Assembly (NCBI GenBank): GCA_905221605.1
Contig: CAJNDS010002147.1
Coordinates: 77,501-141,500 of the forward strand
Direction: 5' to 3'
From: Symbiodinium natans
Taxonomy: Eukaryota > Sar > Dinophyceae > Suessiales > Symbiodiniaceae
DNA: 64,000 nucleotides
Made by a program: the position numbers and the translations under genes. Under the pieces are notes generated by a model. That model worked only from the letters and a program-made list of their open reading frames with translations, did no database searches and was not told the DNA's origin. The first letter of the stretch is position 1. Every line of letters starts with the position of its first letter. Positions 39,826 through 51,890 of this stretch are shown piece after piece.

Positions 39826-41890
39826 ACTTCCGATTTGTTTCTCGGGGGGACCTTGGAGTAACTCAAAAAACCCAGGGATTTCAAGAGTCTTGCAGTGGCC
39901 TGGGAAGTGGAACAAGACTGCCATGTCAATGAGCATCCCTGGCTCCCCGTTCACGATGGGTATGCAACGATCTCTTCCTTGAGAACTGCATGCATCAAAA
40001 GTCAAAAGCACTGGTTCTCAAGCGCAGAGCGGCAATCGGACCCTTTTTGGGCTTCAAGGTCAAGCTGCAATGCTGCAATGTCCCAAAAGCTCAAGCAGGG
40101 GAGGCAGGAAGTGCCGCAGTGAAGGCAGAACAGGCTTTGCAAGTCGATGGCGCGGCCTGAGCGACCTGCGTGCGATCTGCACGGTCTGACCTGCGCCACA
40201 TGGACGGCCCGGACGGCCAGCGGAGCAGCCCGCGAACCCGTCTCCGAACCAGTCCGTGCAGCGGCAGGCTGCATAGCACCAGAGGGGCTTTGTGGGGCCT
40301 GCAGAGTGCTGCATCGCAGTTGTGGCTTCTCACTTGCAGCATGCTACTGGCACAGCCTGGTGTGATCGGCCCGACATCGCTTGGAGGCCAGAACTTCAGG
40401 AAGCAGCTCTTGGAGGATCGGAAAGCGTTTTGGGCTACTAAGCCAGCCTTTGCCCCGCAACCAAACCGGCAGCCAAAACAATCAAGCATCGTGGAATGGC
40501 AGCCGTCCAACTCCGAGGTGCGATCTTCCCCGTCACAAGACTTTATTGAGCGGCGCAAGTCCCAGCCCCAGTGGCCGCAGAGCAGCGCGCAGCGTGAAGC
40601 GATGCGCGGTGAAAATCTTCGTGACACTTCTCAGTGACACCGAATCACACCACACGATCCTCAGAGATGAGATGTTTGCGAGAAGATTCTGAAGGTTGCA
40701 CGCATTCGCTCCCTCACTTGTGGACACTCCATGGTCATCCATGATTCGACGGCAGGTGGTCAATTGCAGCCGATGAACGGTGGGTGGCATGACGCCCGAT
40801 ACGGGTCCCGCTGCGGCGCAACTGATCGTGATGCGAATCGCAGCACGCGGCTTCTGGTCACCAAGCTGGCTAAGAGGCTAAGCCTGCTAAGCCGGCTCCT
40901 GCAAAAGATGCCAGATGCTGCAACGCAAAGCTCCAGACAACTCTGCCCGGTCCCCGCCCCATCAGGGCTGGTCTGCAGCTTCAAGCTTGCGGGGCATGCC
41001 GCGAGATAGGGCGCCTCCTACTCCCGAGTTCCCATGCACCGAGGCAAACCCATGTCCAGGAAACTTAGATATGGGCATGCGGCAGGGGCTCTGCGAAGGC
41101 TGCGCAGCCTTCAAGCGGCTGCCGCCGGCCGCCACTCCTCCACTCTTGGACTGCTAAGGATGCATGTCAAGGACCTCATCTCAGCCAGCCCACGGCGAAG
41201 TCTCGACGTAACTTGGGCTTCAAGAGCCTTCCTGGCCTCAGAGAGAGCTTCTGCGAGCCTTTCAGTTGCAACGGCTTCGCAGAACCCACTGGCGACTTCT
41301 CAATTGCGAAACCGAGCTGACCCTCGGTGAGGAAGGTGCCGGGGGTCTTTCTTTCTCCCACCCTTGACTCAGATTAGATGCCTGCGCATGCGCCTGCGGA
41401 AGGGTGCTAATGTCTTTTTGTGGTGTTGAGCTTCTCTCCTTAACTAAGGCTTCGAGGTTAGCGCAGCACAGCCCTTATAGACCTTGGCAATCGATCTTCG
41501 GTGCACGTGCTGACGGGCATGTTGCTGGCCCTTCCAAAAGCTTCTGGCTTCCGACCGGGTCTTGCAGCGCCAGCGCAATGCCTCTGCGGACATGACACAG
41601 ATTTGGAACCTCAGAAGACTTTGGGACATACGCAGACCAGCGCTTCGGAACGTGACCTGCGCGGTGGCACCTGTGCTTGATCTCGACTAAACCCTGCTAT
41701 GAGGGCTCGGGAAAAGAACAGGCATCCAAAACCACTTGCAACCAGCTTCATCCCTGGGGAAAACCGCCTTGGTGCCTTTTTCAAGCCATACCTTCTGCAT
41801 CTTGATCCGCGCGATGTTCCACACAGCTTGTGCGTCGTTATGACCCCCGTGGCAGACTGCCCTTCGGCTATCCTCAGCTTGCGACACATC
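39826..41890. repeat. B unit, block a, copy B2
   Basis: Collinear with 10229-12180 and 55691-57590. The 178-codon minus-strand frame at 40091-40627 has a different extent in the other copies (132 codons at 10486-10884; 125 codons at 55978-56355), so it is not a stable gene. Confidence 0.75.
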
Positions 41891-42394
41891 AACGTGTTGC
41901 GCTGACGGTGGCGCTCGACGCGGAAATGCCGGAATGGATGCTCTGACTTCAGGCCCTTCTACATGCTGCACGCTGTCCAGGTACTAGACACGGAGATGCC
42001 GTGCAACAAGCCTGGCTGGAGAGGGTCCTCGTGCCAAACTCACTAAAGAAAATCATAGCACCTAGAGTACCTCCAACGTGGATTGAAGCCACGCCGTGAG
42101 GTCCAGAAAAAGCTGGTTACAGACATACGCGATACGGAGAAGACACTTGCAACATGGAGAGCACCGTGAAGGGAATGCCGGAATGCCTTCAGGTCCTTCT
42201 AAATGCTGTAAGCTGTCCAGGTGCTAGTGACGGAGACGCCGTGCACGAAGCCCGGCTGCATCAGGTCGTCGTGACAAGCTCACCTTAAAGAGAGTCAAAG
42301 CACCTAAAGTACCTCCAACCCCGATTGAAGCCTCGCCGTGACATGCAAAAAGAGCAGGTTGCAGAGAGACGAGAGACGAGAGCACCTGGAATTC
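41891..42394. repeat. Minisatellite of about 247 bp in B2 (about two units)
   Basis: GGAATG anchors near 41933 and 42180 give a period of about 247 bases. The repeat number is lower than in B1 and B3. Confidence 0.75.
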
Positions 42395-42720
42395 CAGCGA
42401 AATACACATGACCTGTCATGACCTCCAACAGCAGCGGCTCTCGACAGGAGCTGGCGTTTTCTGAGGTACAGAAGGCTCCGACGTCGAACAAGGTCGCATG
42501 GCAGAAGAACACCAGGATCCTGGAGCAGAGATCCAAGACACTCGAGTTCCTAGAAGCGCAAATATGAATCCCTGCATACGGCCCCACGGCCTTGAGAATG
42601 CTGGAAGCGGAACTCGCTCTGAAAGACGGGCGCTGACAGGAAGAGCGCTGTGAGGCAGTGGATCAGCCAGGAGGGACCACGTGGGACAGCCGGCGACTGT
42701 GGTGAGCCTGCAGGCCACCT
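42395..42720. repeat. B unit, block b, copy B2 (shortened)
   Basis: It matches 12985-13480 and 58850-59230. The part corresponding to 13500-14215 is missing. Confidence 0.65.
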
Positions 42721-43248
42721 TTTGCAACATCTGATTGCTGGCAGGTCCAAGCTCATCCGGAGCCTAGGGGCTTCCTTCACGACGACCCAGGGCCGACTTT
42801 CCGTAATGCATCACACGTCCCGCTCTAGGGCCTGTGATCGAGGAACGTGGGCGAGAACGCGCGGGAGCCAGATCGACAGCACAGCGGCAGAGGGAGAGGG
42901 AGAGGGAGACGAGGAGGAGAAGAGACAGGGGCAGGAGCGCTGGGCTGGGTGCTCGAAATGGCGGTGCTTCCGAACTTCGTGTTCCGACGTGGCATGCTTG
43001 AAGGTGCCGAAGAGTAGTGGGCTTGTCCGAAGCGTGCACCGCAGCAACGGACACAACAAGCGTTCCTATGCCCTCTAGTACATCTCCATCAACATCTACG
43101 CGTACGGCCAGCAACAACACTCGCTCAATCGTGCAAGAACGAGCGAGAGCCACGACCAAGATTCAGGCCAGCGTGGCAGAGCGGCTCGGAAAGATCCAGG
43201 GGCACTGGACATGTTCCAACTCCTGAAGCCGCTTAGCTTGCACATTGC

Positions 43249-43950
43249 TTGCACCAAACGCAGGCTGCTAGATCATGTGAGCGCTCATGTGCTTGGGCTT
43301 TTGGGCTACTACAGTCAGACGAGAGCGGCGCTACGATGACTGGACCTGTCTACTCAGGGGAACGTCGACAGGTGCCGTTCCTCGCAGCGATCGTGCTTGC
43401 ATGGCTTGAACCTGATGGCTTAGCTGGGGATAAGTTTTCGCAGTCAAAGACTGCACACAAAGCAAGCACGCAAAGCAACGAGTTTGAAGGGCTCTGCATA
43501 CCTCAGAGGCCCCGGACGACTGAGCTGGCGTGTGTTGATGATCGTCTATTCAAGTTGTGTTTTCTAGCTATGCCCACAGACCAGCTAACAGCACTAAAAC
43601 AAGCCAAAATTCACAATGACAACATTGCATCGTGCGGTTCTGAGTCAGTCCGACTGAAGTTGGCCTGCGACTGTCTCTACGAAGGGCAGAAGCGACGCCA
43701 AAGTGACAGACAGCGCACTGTGCATGTCGAACGGATGAGGCGAAAGAGTTGCAAACCGGGTTTCCGGCACTTGGCCCTTGTGAGCTTTGGCGGGTCATGC
43801 TTACTTGGGTTTTATCAAGCCATGTTAGACTATACTAGTCACAGTAAGCCAGCTGTAGCTACGTTTGAAGTTGAGCTCCAAGATTTCTGCCGGGAGCTTG
43901 TGGCGAGCTTCGCCGAACTGCTAAGAGGGCACGGCTGGGAGCCTTTTTGA
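43249..43950 (+). other. Doubtful 233-codon ORF in block c, first B2 copy
   Basis: The same frame is open at 44733-45434 and, at 226 codons, at 14681-15361. It is interrupted in B3 near 60000-60500. No motif or family is recognised; the composition is Cys/Ser/Leu-rich. Comparison with the B1 copy shows mostly amino-acid-changing differences (such as W/R, F/S, Y/D, A/L), so conservation as a protein is doubtful. Confidence 0.25.
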
Positions 43951-44732
43951 ACTGAGCGCACAAGCACCGGTGAGGTGAGGTATGGCGCAATTGAAATGCT
44001 CTGCAAGCCGAACAGCCTCAGCGGAATGGCTTGACATGGCCGGTCCGTAGTTGGTTTCAATGGCTTCCAGAGCACAGCAAAGTTGCGCCTTGCAATGCCA
44101 AACCAAAGCCCTGCAAGACCTTACCATCGCTTTCTCCCCTCTATCGGTTTACAAACTCATCGACTCCTTGTGCAACATCTGATTGCTGGCAGGTCCAAGC
44201 TCATCCGGAGCCTAGAAGCTTCCTTCACGACGACCCATACCCGACTTTCCGTGATGCATCGTAATGCTGTACGGGCGGCTACATCCTGCGCCACCACACG
44301 TCCCGCTCTAGGGCCTGTGATCGAGGAACGAGGGCGAGAACGCGCGGGAGCCAGATCGACAGCACAGCGGCAGAGGGAGAGGGAGAGGGAGACGAGGAGG
44401 AGAAGAGACAGGGGCAGGAGCGCTGGGCTGGGTGCTCGAAATGGCGATGCTTCCGAACTTCGTGTTCCGACGTGGCATGCTTGAAGCGGCCGAAGAGTAG
44501 CGGGCTTGTCCGAAGCGTGCACCGCAGCAACGGACACAGAAAGCGTTCCTATGCCCTCTAGCACATCTCCATCTGCATCTACGCGTACGGCCAGCAACAA
44601 CACTCGCTCAATCGTGCAAGAACGAGCGAGAGCCACGACCAAGATTCAGGCCAGCGTGGCAGAGCGGCTCGGAAAGATCCAGGGGCACTGGACATTGTTC
44701 CAACTCCTGAAGCCGCTTAGCTTGCACATTGC

Positions 44733-45434
44733 TTGCACCAAACGCAGGCTGCTAGATCATGTGAGCGCTCATGTGCTTGGGCTTTTGGGCTACTACAGTC
44801 AGACGAGAGCGGCGCTACGATGACTGGACCTATCTACTCAGGGGAACGTCGACAGGTGCCGTTCCTCGCAGCGATCGTGCTTGCATGGCTTGAACCTGAT
44901 GGCTTAGCTGGGGATAAGTTTTCGCAGTCAAAGACTGCACACAAAGCAAGCACGCAAAGCAACGAGTTTGAAGGGCTCTGCATACCTCAGAGGCCCCGGA
45001 CGACTGAGCTGGCGTGTGTTGATGATCGTCTATTCCAGTTGTGTTTTCTAGCTATGCCCACAGACCAGCTAACAGCACTAAAACAAGCCAAAATTCACAA
45101 TGACAACATTGCATCGTGCGGTTCTGAGTCAGTCCGACTGAAGTTGGCCTGCGACTGTCTCTACGAAGGGCAGAAGCGACGCCAAAGTGACAGACAGCGC
45201 ACTGTGCATGTCGAACGGATGAGGCGAAAGAGTTGCAAACCGGGTTTCCGGCACTTGGCCCTTGTGAGCTTTGGCGGGTCATGCTTACTTGGGTTTTATC
45301 AAGCCATGTTAGACTATACTAGTCACAGTAAGCCAGCTGTAGCTACGTTTGAAGTTGAGCTCCAAGATTTCTGCCGGGAGCTTGTGGCGAGCTTCGCCGA
45401 ACTGCTAAGAGAGCACGGCTGGGAGCCTTTTTGA
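44733..45434 (+). other. Doubtful 233-codon ORF in block c, second B2 copy
   Basis: Near-identical to the frame at 43249-43950 because of the recent tandem duplication. It has no recognised domain. The few differences include V/I, K/Q and G/E changes. It has the same low standing as a gene. Confidence 0.25.
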
Positions 45435-45475
45435 ACTGAGCGCACAAGCACCGGTGAGCTCCTTACTTGACTTAA

Positions 45476-46780
45476 ACAGGCGGGGTACTGACAAGTTTGG
45501 AGACGACGAAAGGACCTGATGCTGGCGAAGGGACTCTGCTGAAAGGAATTGCGACTTTGCCATTCCACGGCCTGTCGACCTTGTTAAGGTACATCAGGAC
45601 GCACCATATGCAGAGACGGTGTCCCCAGTTGACGCCCCGGGCGCCCCGGTTGGGTGAGGCAAGCGCTGCTCATTCCTACAGCCGCTGATATGAACATTCC
45701 GTACCGTCTCTCAGTCTGGGAGCTGACTAGCGCCGGCTCATACACCCTCTGGTCCCCCAACCTCAGGCAAAAGAAGCGCTATGCGTACTCACGGGATGTC
45801 CGCAGCCAAGAGCACGGACCAGTGACACTTCAGAGCCTTGAATTTGGGTGCCCACAAGTGCCCACACAGTCCACACACCCCTGCAACTCGCGGGACGTGC
45901 TCTCTTGACACAGAAAACGCCCTGAGGTCGGGGGCGCCGTTCACGTAGGACAGAAGTCGAGGAGGTCGAGTTCTTGCAAGTCATGACTCATGGCTGTCAT
46001 GGCCATAACCATTATGGCTATCTCATGCTATCTCAACATGGACATTACAGCCACGCATGCGAAGCCAGCTACACAAGAGCGCCAGTGCTGTGGTGGGCGC
46101 ACCTCCCTCCTTGCACTTTCAGGACAGCGGTGCCAAGGCACGGGACGCAGGGCGTCAAAACCCCACACAGCTGGACCTGGAGCCTTCCCCGTGCGCTACA
46201 GCCGATACAAAATTGAAGGGACAATCAAGAACCCACCTCTCCAGTCCGGCCCCCTAAACTCGCCAGTCCGCCCTAGAGGAGGTCAGCCATGCGTCCTGGG
46301 CCTCGACACCAGTGCGAGGATGGTTCCAGGCTCAACAGGCTTTGATACCACGCACGTTCCACGAGGTATGAGATCTGACGATTTGGAAAAACGAGCACAG
46401 AATGCAAGGGGTGGCGGCAGGACGCCGAAGCTGTGGGCGTAGATGTCCGTACCTACTCTCATGCTTTTTTTTGTTTCTACTATATGTCCACAGCGTCAGT
46501 CGGCTACAGCGTCAAGACCCCACCCTTTCTCCACGCTTCGTCTGGACACGCTCGGGGAAGGCATCCTTGGTACCTGGCTGGGAGGTTTCTATGTTGCATC
46601 ATAAGTTGCATGCTACTGCATGCTGCAGCATGCGCTGCATTCATCTTAGTCTGCGTGGGGGACTCCATCCAAGGCGCTTTTGGCATGCGCGTCACCTTCT
46701 TATGGCAGGATCCGGCTGGCAGAAAAGCTGCAAAAACGAGCCCCGCTTCGTGGAGAAACGGCATGCCCTGAGCTTGGCGG
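45476..46780. repeat. B unit, block d, first copy in B2
   Basis: Collinear with 15376-16560 and, further on, with 47255-48370. Around 46600-46680 it gains a CATGCTGCAGCATG-type palindrome also seen near 49480. No gene recognised. Confidence 0.65.
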
Positions 46781-47254
46781 AAATTCCCGGAGTGCTAAAC
46801 CTGCCAAACCTCCTGCTAACAGACGAGCTGCAGAAACTTTGGCTTTGCTGAGTATCAAGGCTGTCTTCGGCGCAGCCATGGAACCGCTAAGCCGCTACGC
46901 CATCGCCAGACGAAGCCGTGTGAGCACCCCATCCCAACCCTGAGAGAGAAGGTGCGACGTGTCTATAGAGACCTTCAGAACTCGAAGACAGGAGTGCGTG
47001 GTCTGCAAAGCTGCGAATCTGCGAATCCAGCTCCAAAGTCCCTGAAGCTCAGATTCCCAAGACACGCTCGAGAGCCAAACGCGATCGCACTGAGCCCAAA
47101 CCTTGTGGCAGCTTTCGCATACGGGAACCTCTTACGTGAAGACCCTGGGTTCTGAATCGTGAAGACCAGAATTTAACCTGCTTATACATGCTTACACAAC
47201 CCTCAAATCTGGAACTTCTGAGGGCATCAGAGGCGAATGGAGCTGTTCGACCTT
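46781..47254. repeat. B unit, block e, partial copy in B2
   Basis: It matches 17110-17440 and includes the CCATGGAACCGCTAAGCC motif at about 46877. It is cut before the 17460 region. Confidence 0.6.
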
Positions 47255-48573
47255 GTGGCAAACGGACTCTGCTGAAAGGCATCACGACTTTGCAATTTCA
47301 CAGCCTGTCGACCTGATTAGGGTACGTCAGGGGGCACCACATGCGCAGACGGCGTCACCGACTCTGCGGCCACGGTTGCAACTGCAGCTGACGCCCCGTT
47401 TGGTTGAGGCAAGCGCTGCTCATTTCTACAGGCGCTGCAGGTTCCATACGTTCCGAACCGTCTCTCAGTCTGGGAGCTGACTAGCGCTGGCTCATACACC
47501 CTGTGATCCCCCAACCTCAGGCAAAAGAAGTGCTATGCGTACTCACGGGATGTCCGCAGCCAAGAGCACGGACCAGTGACACTTCAGAGCCTTGAACTTG
47601 GGTGCCCACAAGTGCCCACACACCCCTGCAACTCGCGGGAAGTGCTCTCTTGAAACAGAAAACGCCCCCTGAGGTCGGGGGCGCCGTTCACGTAGGACAG
47701 AAGTCGAGGAGGATCGAGGAGGTCGAGTTCTTGCAAGTCATGACTCATGGCTGTCATGGCCATGGCCATAAAGGCTATCTCATGCTATCTCAACAAGGAC
47801 ACTACAGCCACGCATAGCCAGGTACACAACAAGCGCTGGTGCTGTGGTGGATGCACCTCCCTCCTTGCACTTTCAGGACAGCGGCTCCAAGGCACGGAGG
47901 CAGGGTGTCGTCAAAACCCCGCACAGCTGGACCGGGAGCCTTCCCCGCGCGCTACAGCCGATACAAGATTGAAGGGGCAATCAAGTAAGAAGCCACCTCC
48001 CCAGTCCGCCCCCCCTAAACTCGCCAGTCCGCCCTAGAGGAGGTCAGCCATGCGTCCTGGACCTCGACACCAGCGCAAGGAGGGTTAACTTCAATAGGCA
48101 GGGCTTCGGTAGGCTTTGATACCACGCGTGTTCCACGCGGTATGAAGATGAAGATCTGACGATTTGGAAAAACGAGCACAGGATGCAGGGAGGTTGGCAT
48201 CCTGGACCTACTCTCATGCTTATTGTTGTTTCTATTATATGTCCGCAGTGTCAGTCGGCTACAGCATCAAGACCCCACCCTTTCTCCACGCTTCGTCTGG
48301 ACACGCTCTGGGAAGGCATCCTTGGTACCTGGCTGGGAGGTTTCTATGCTGCATCAGAAGTTGCATGCTACTGCATGCATCTTATAATCATGTGAATAGT
48401 GTTTTTTGCTGTTTGGGTTGCTGTCACGCTGTCGACTTCCCATGCAGACTTCAGAGGCAAAACAGGTCCCGCGAGAGTACGTGGGCAATGCTGCGTTGCT
48501 CCACAAGCACCTTGGAGATCCCCCTCCGTGTGCGAGGGGGAGATGTTCGAACCTGCAACATCGCAGACTCAAC

Positions 48574-48623
<50 letters not shown>

Positions 48624-48960
48624 ACCCCCCTGCCCCAGCAGACGGTAGTTCTGGAGCATCTCCCACAAGCACTGCGTATTCCAAGCTCCAATTATGTGCG
48701 TGCGACCTACCCGAGAAGGCAGCATGACAGGTATCCAGACGGAGGCAAGATTAAGATTGAAATGACCACAATGCACCGCATGCTCTGATGCACACGAGCA
48801 GGGACGTGGGGCGGAAAGGTGCTCTTACACACAGGGTTGCTTGTGGCCCGACGTTGAAGAGACCACAAGCAGTCAGCATTATTGGAGGTCTTGGATGTTT
48901 GAGATGATGGGTTGCCAGGGATGGCGTCAGGAGCCCTGCTCATAAACAGCCGCTAGTTTC
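47255..48960. repeat. B unit, block d, second copy in B2, with a C48 homopolymer
   Basis: Collinear with 15430-17090. A run of 48 C lies at 48576-48623, then A and six C. The B1 copy has only a short C-rich tract there, so the run expanded after duplication. Pro-rich and Gly-rich frames here are low complexity. Confidence 0.7.
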
Positions 48961-49499
48961 ACGGAGTCTTCTTCTGGGTTAGGCTATAGCTGTAGCCCTC
49001 GAAGAGGATGGAAAAGGGACCAGCTCGCCAGTGGCCTCAAGATTGCCGATGCGGCCTAGAAGCCAAGGAAGAAGAACACACGAAAGGCGATTGTTGCTTC
49101 GCGGCTAGTGCGCTTCCTAGTGGCTGACCAATATCTTCACCTTCAGCGGAAACAACGGAAACGAAAGCACCGCAATTTTCGACGCTTCAACGTCTGAAGT
49201 TGCAGGCTTGCCTCCACCGCTGCCAGACGGCGGACTGCAATGTTGCACTTGGGAAGGTCCCCCCCCCTCATAGCAAAAGAAGGGGATCCTTGCAGCAAAC
49301 AAGGCGCAGTCGGCAGTCGCCTCCGCCATGTCGGCACCATCGCCCCGGACGAACACGGCTGTAGTCCTGCGACCAGCATGTATCTGCGGAATTGCCACAG
49401 CCCACGCTGCACTTCCATGCCGGTCCTCCCAGCAAACGCCTGCAGCGACTCGAACGTGCATTATAAGTTGCATGCCACTGCATGCTGCATGCTGCAGCA
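48961..49499. repeat. Copy of part of block g in B2
   Basis: About 48945-49240 matches 52640-52910 directly and 19650-19900 in inverted orientation. The remainder to 49499 is unassigned. Confidence 0.6.
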
Positions 49500-50240
49500 T
49501 GCATCGGAATCTGCGTGGGGGACTCCAGCCAAGGCGCTTGGCATGCGCGCTACCTTCTTATCAATAACGAGCCCGCGTCGCGTAGACAAGGCGCGCCCTG
49601 AGCTTGGCGGAACTTCCCGGAGCGCTAAACCTGCCAAACCTCAGAAACTTTGGCTTTGCGGAGTATCAGGGCTGTCTTCGGCGCCGCCATGGAACCGCTA
49701 AGCCGCCTAAGCCACAAAGCCCTCGCCAGATGCAGCCGTGTGAGCACCCCATCCCCACCCTGAGAGAAGGTGCGACGTGTCCATAGAGACCGTGAGAATC
49801 GAAGACAGGAGTGCGTGGTCTGCAAATCTGCAAATCTGCAAATCCAGCTCCAAAGTCCGTGAAGCTCAGATTCCCAAGGCACGCTCGAGAGCCAAACGCG
49901 ATCGCAGTGAGCCCAAACCCTGTGGCAGCTTTCGCATAGAGGAACCTCTCACAGGCAAAGAGGTCAACGCATGGTTGTGGCGAGTTCGGCGGCTTGGTCT
50001 TGGGGCCAGAACAGACGGCGGCGGAGGGCGAGCGCTGCAATGTGGTGACTGCGCTCGTGGACCGAGGGTGGACATGCATGGAGGGGTCAGGCCCAGGGAA
50101 TTCTGGATCAAGTCCTGGGGCCTGACCCCATTGCACAATTTAAAATCTTCGGGCTTGAGCCCTGGGGAACCATTTTACCCGGACAAAAGGCGGGACTTTT
50201 TCTCAGCCACACGACTGGGATTACCCAGCGAATGACATGT
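49500..50240. repeat. B unit, block e, second copy in B2
   Basis: Collinear with 17110-17770. It carries the CCATGGAACCGCTAAGCC motif near 49688. Confidence 0.65.
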
Positions 50241-50740
50241 TCAGCAATATGATTTTGGATTCGCAAACCACCATGCGCAGGATAAAATCCTGCAGGCGCA
50301 GCCCCGCATGCCTCAGGATAAAAAATCTAAGCGACTAAATTTCGGGGCCTGAGCCTCCGATTTTGTCCGGGTCGTGTGCGACCCATGTCTCGTGGACAAC
50401 CAGGCAGTGGCTGGACGACTTCGTCGCGGCCGCAAGGCGTGTGAGAACAGTGATCCTTGGGCTATTCCTAGACTCCTAGACGTGGCTTGGGTGCCTTCTC
50501 ACGGCAAGAAGCCTCAGTGGGCGCCTCCAGGCTTGATGGAGTGGCGTGCCGCTCAACGAGCTGATGCGGCGACCCACGGCCTTGGACGCAGTGAGAGCTG
50601 AAGTGGTGGCTTCTGTGCGGCAAGGGAGAGGCTTGGGCGGCTGCTGCTGCCCAGATGCGAACTACGATGCCCCTGGTGCAAGCAGGTGAGGACACTGGCG
50701 CATCGGCGTCGGGCCGACTGACGGCATTCACTCGTGGTGA
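50241..50740. other. Unassigned region
   Basis: No gene recognised and no second copy noticed. It contains a possible small remnant near 50374-50601 (75-codon frame) without a family match. Confidence 0.35.
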
Positions 50741-51890
50741 ACTCTGGCGATGGGCCTCTTGCTTCCCCCTTGGGAGCTCTCCGCTGCCAGCCGGATCGGT
50801 GGCGTCATTTACAAGACCTTCCTGGTCTCAGTCTGTCTCGTCATTGTTCGTTAAAAAAGGCAACTTGCTGAGTAATCAAGGCTGTCTTCGGTGCAGCCAC
50901 GGAACCGCTAAGCCGCTAAGCCATCACAATGCCAAACAGGCCTGGAGATCAACGTTGAAAGCGGCAGGGCGCTGCGACTTCTGTGGCGCATGCTACCTGT
51001 ATCCTTGATTGCTGAGGGTTGCCTTCTTTGGGACTTTTTCAAGGTGTCCTGCTTCCGCGGACCACTGCAACCAGGAGAGAGAAGCCAGCTTAAACCAACA
51101 ACTGGCTACTCTACCTTCTGAAACAAAGGTGAGACCTCGGAACCGATCCGCAGCCAGCGCTTGCAGGAGCGTGCGCCTAGCAGCAACGGAGCATCATCAT
51201 GAAACCTGAACATTGAGTCACTGCGCTTCATGGAACTACTGAAAGCTCGAGGTGCCATGGCAACGGTGCCTCCTGCACAAGGATGTTCGCTTAAGGCCCT
51301 CCTCCGAAGCTCGCCTTTGAGTCCAGACTCTTACTCCAGGCTTACCGTTCGAAGACAGGATCACGAGCTCGACCTTGGAGACAGCAAGGTTTGGTCTGTA
51401 GCCTTTGCGAAACTTTCGACCAGATCAAGACTCCAGAAGAATCGGAAGCATTCCAAGCTGTCTTAACACAGCACATGGATGCAAGGGACGAACATGAACG
51501 GCATGCTTCGACGTGGTGGACACTTCCTGCCTTACATATCATGAGATGTATAGATAGGCCACGGATCATGGCCATGCTGCCACACTCACAGGTTCTTGCC
51601 TCATGAGCGCGGCGTGCTTACATCGGCAGGGCACCATGAAATGGCGGAAACATTGACGAGGTGCATAGTCGGGAACTTTGGGCCAACTGTATTCAGAGAG
51701 CACCAAAAGACCTGGCCTGGTGTTGCCACCTTCTTTCTTGAGGTTCACTGCGTTTCACATTGCGAAAAATGTTGCAGAAAGATCTTGGCATCGTGACAGT
51801 CTTCACAGTCCTGGCACTCGGACACAGCTCTAACTAGCTTTCTCTGTCTGGACGGCTCTGCGACTTGGACATTCGAAAACCGCCCTCACC
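50741..51890. repeat. B unit, block f, copy B2
   Basis: Collinear with 17791-18960. It carries the CTAAGCCGCTAAGCC motif near 50907. A piece at about 51040-51110 (GACCACTGCAACCAGGAGAG) is shared with 62942-63010 but not with B1. Confidence 0.65.

Larger units (their letters stand above)
42721..45475. repeat. B unit, block c, tandemly duplicated in B2
   Basis: The repeat start TGCAACATCTGATTGCTGGC occurs at 42723 and 44171 (period 1448). The copies are almost identical apart from small insertions in the second and different right ends. Each holds a plus-strand frame of 233 codons (43249-43950 and 44733-45434), and these two differ at only three residues or so. Confidence 0.85.
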
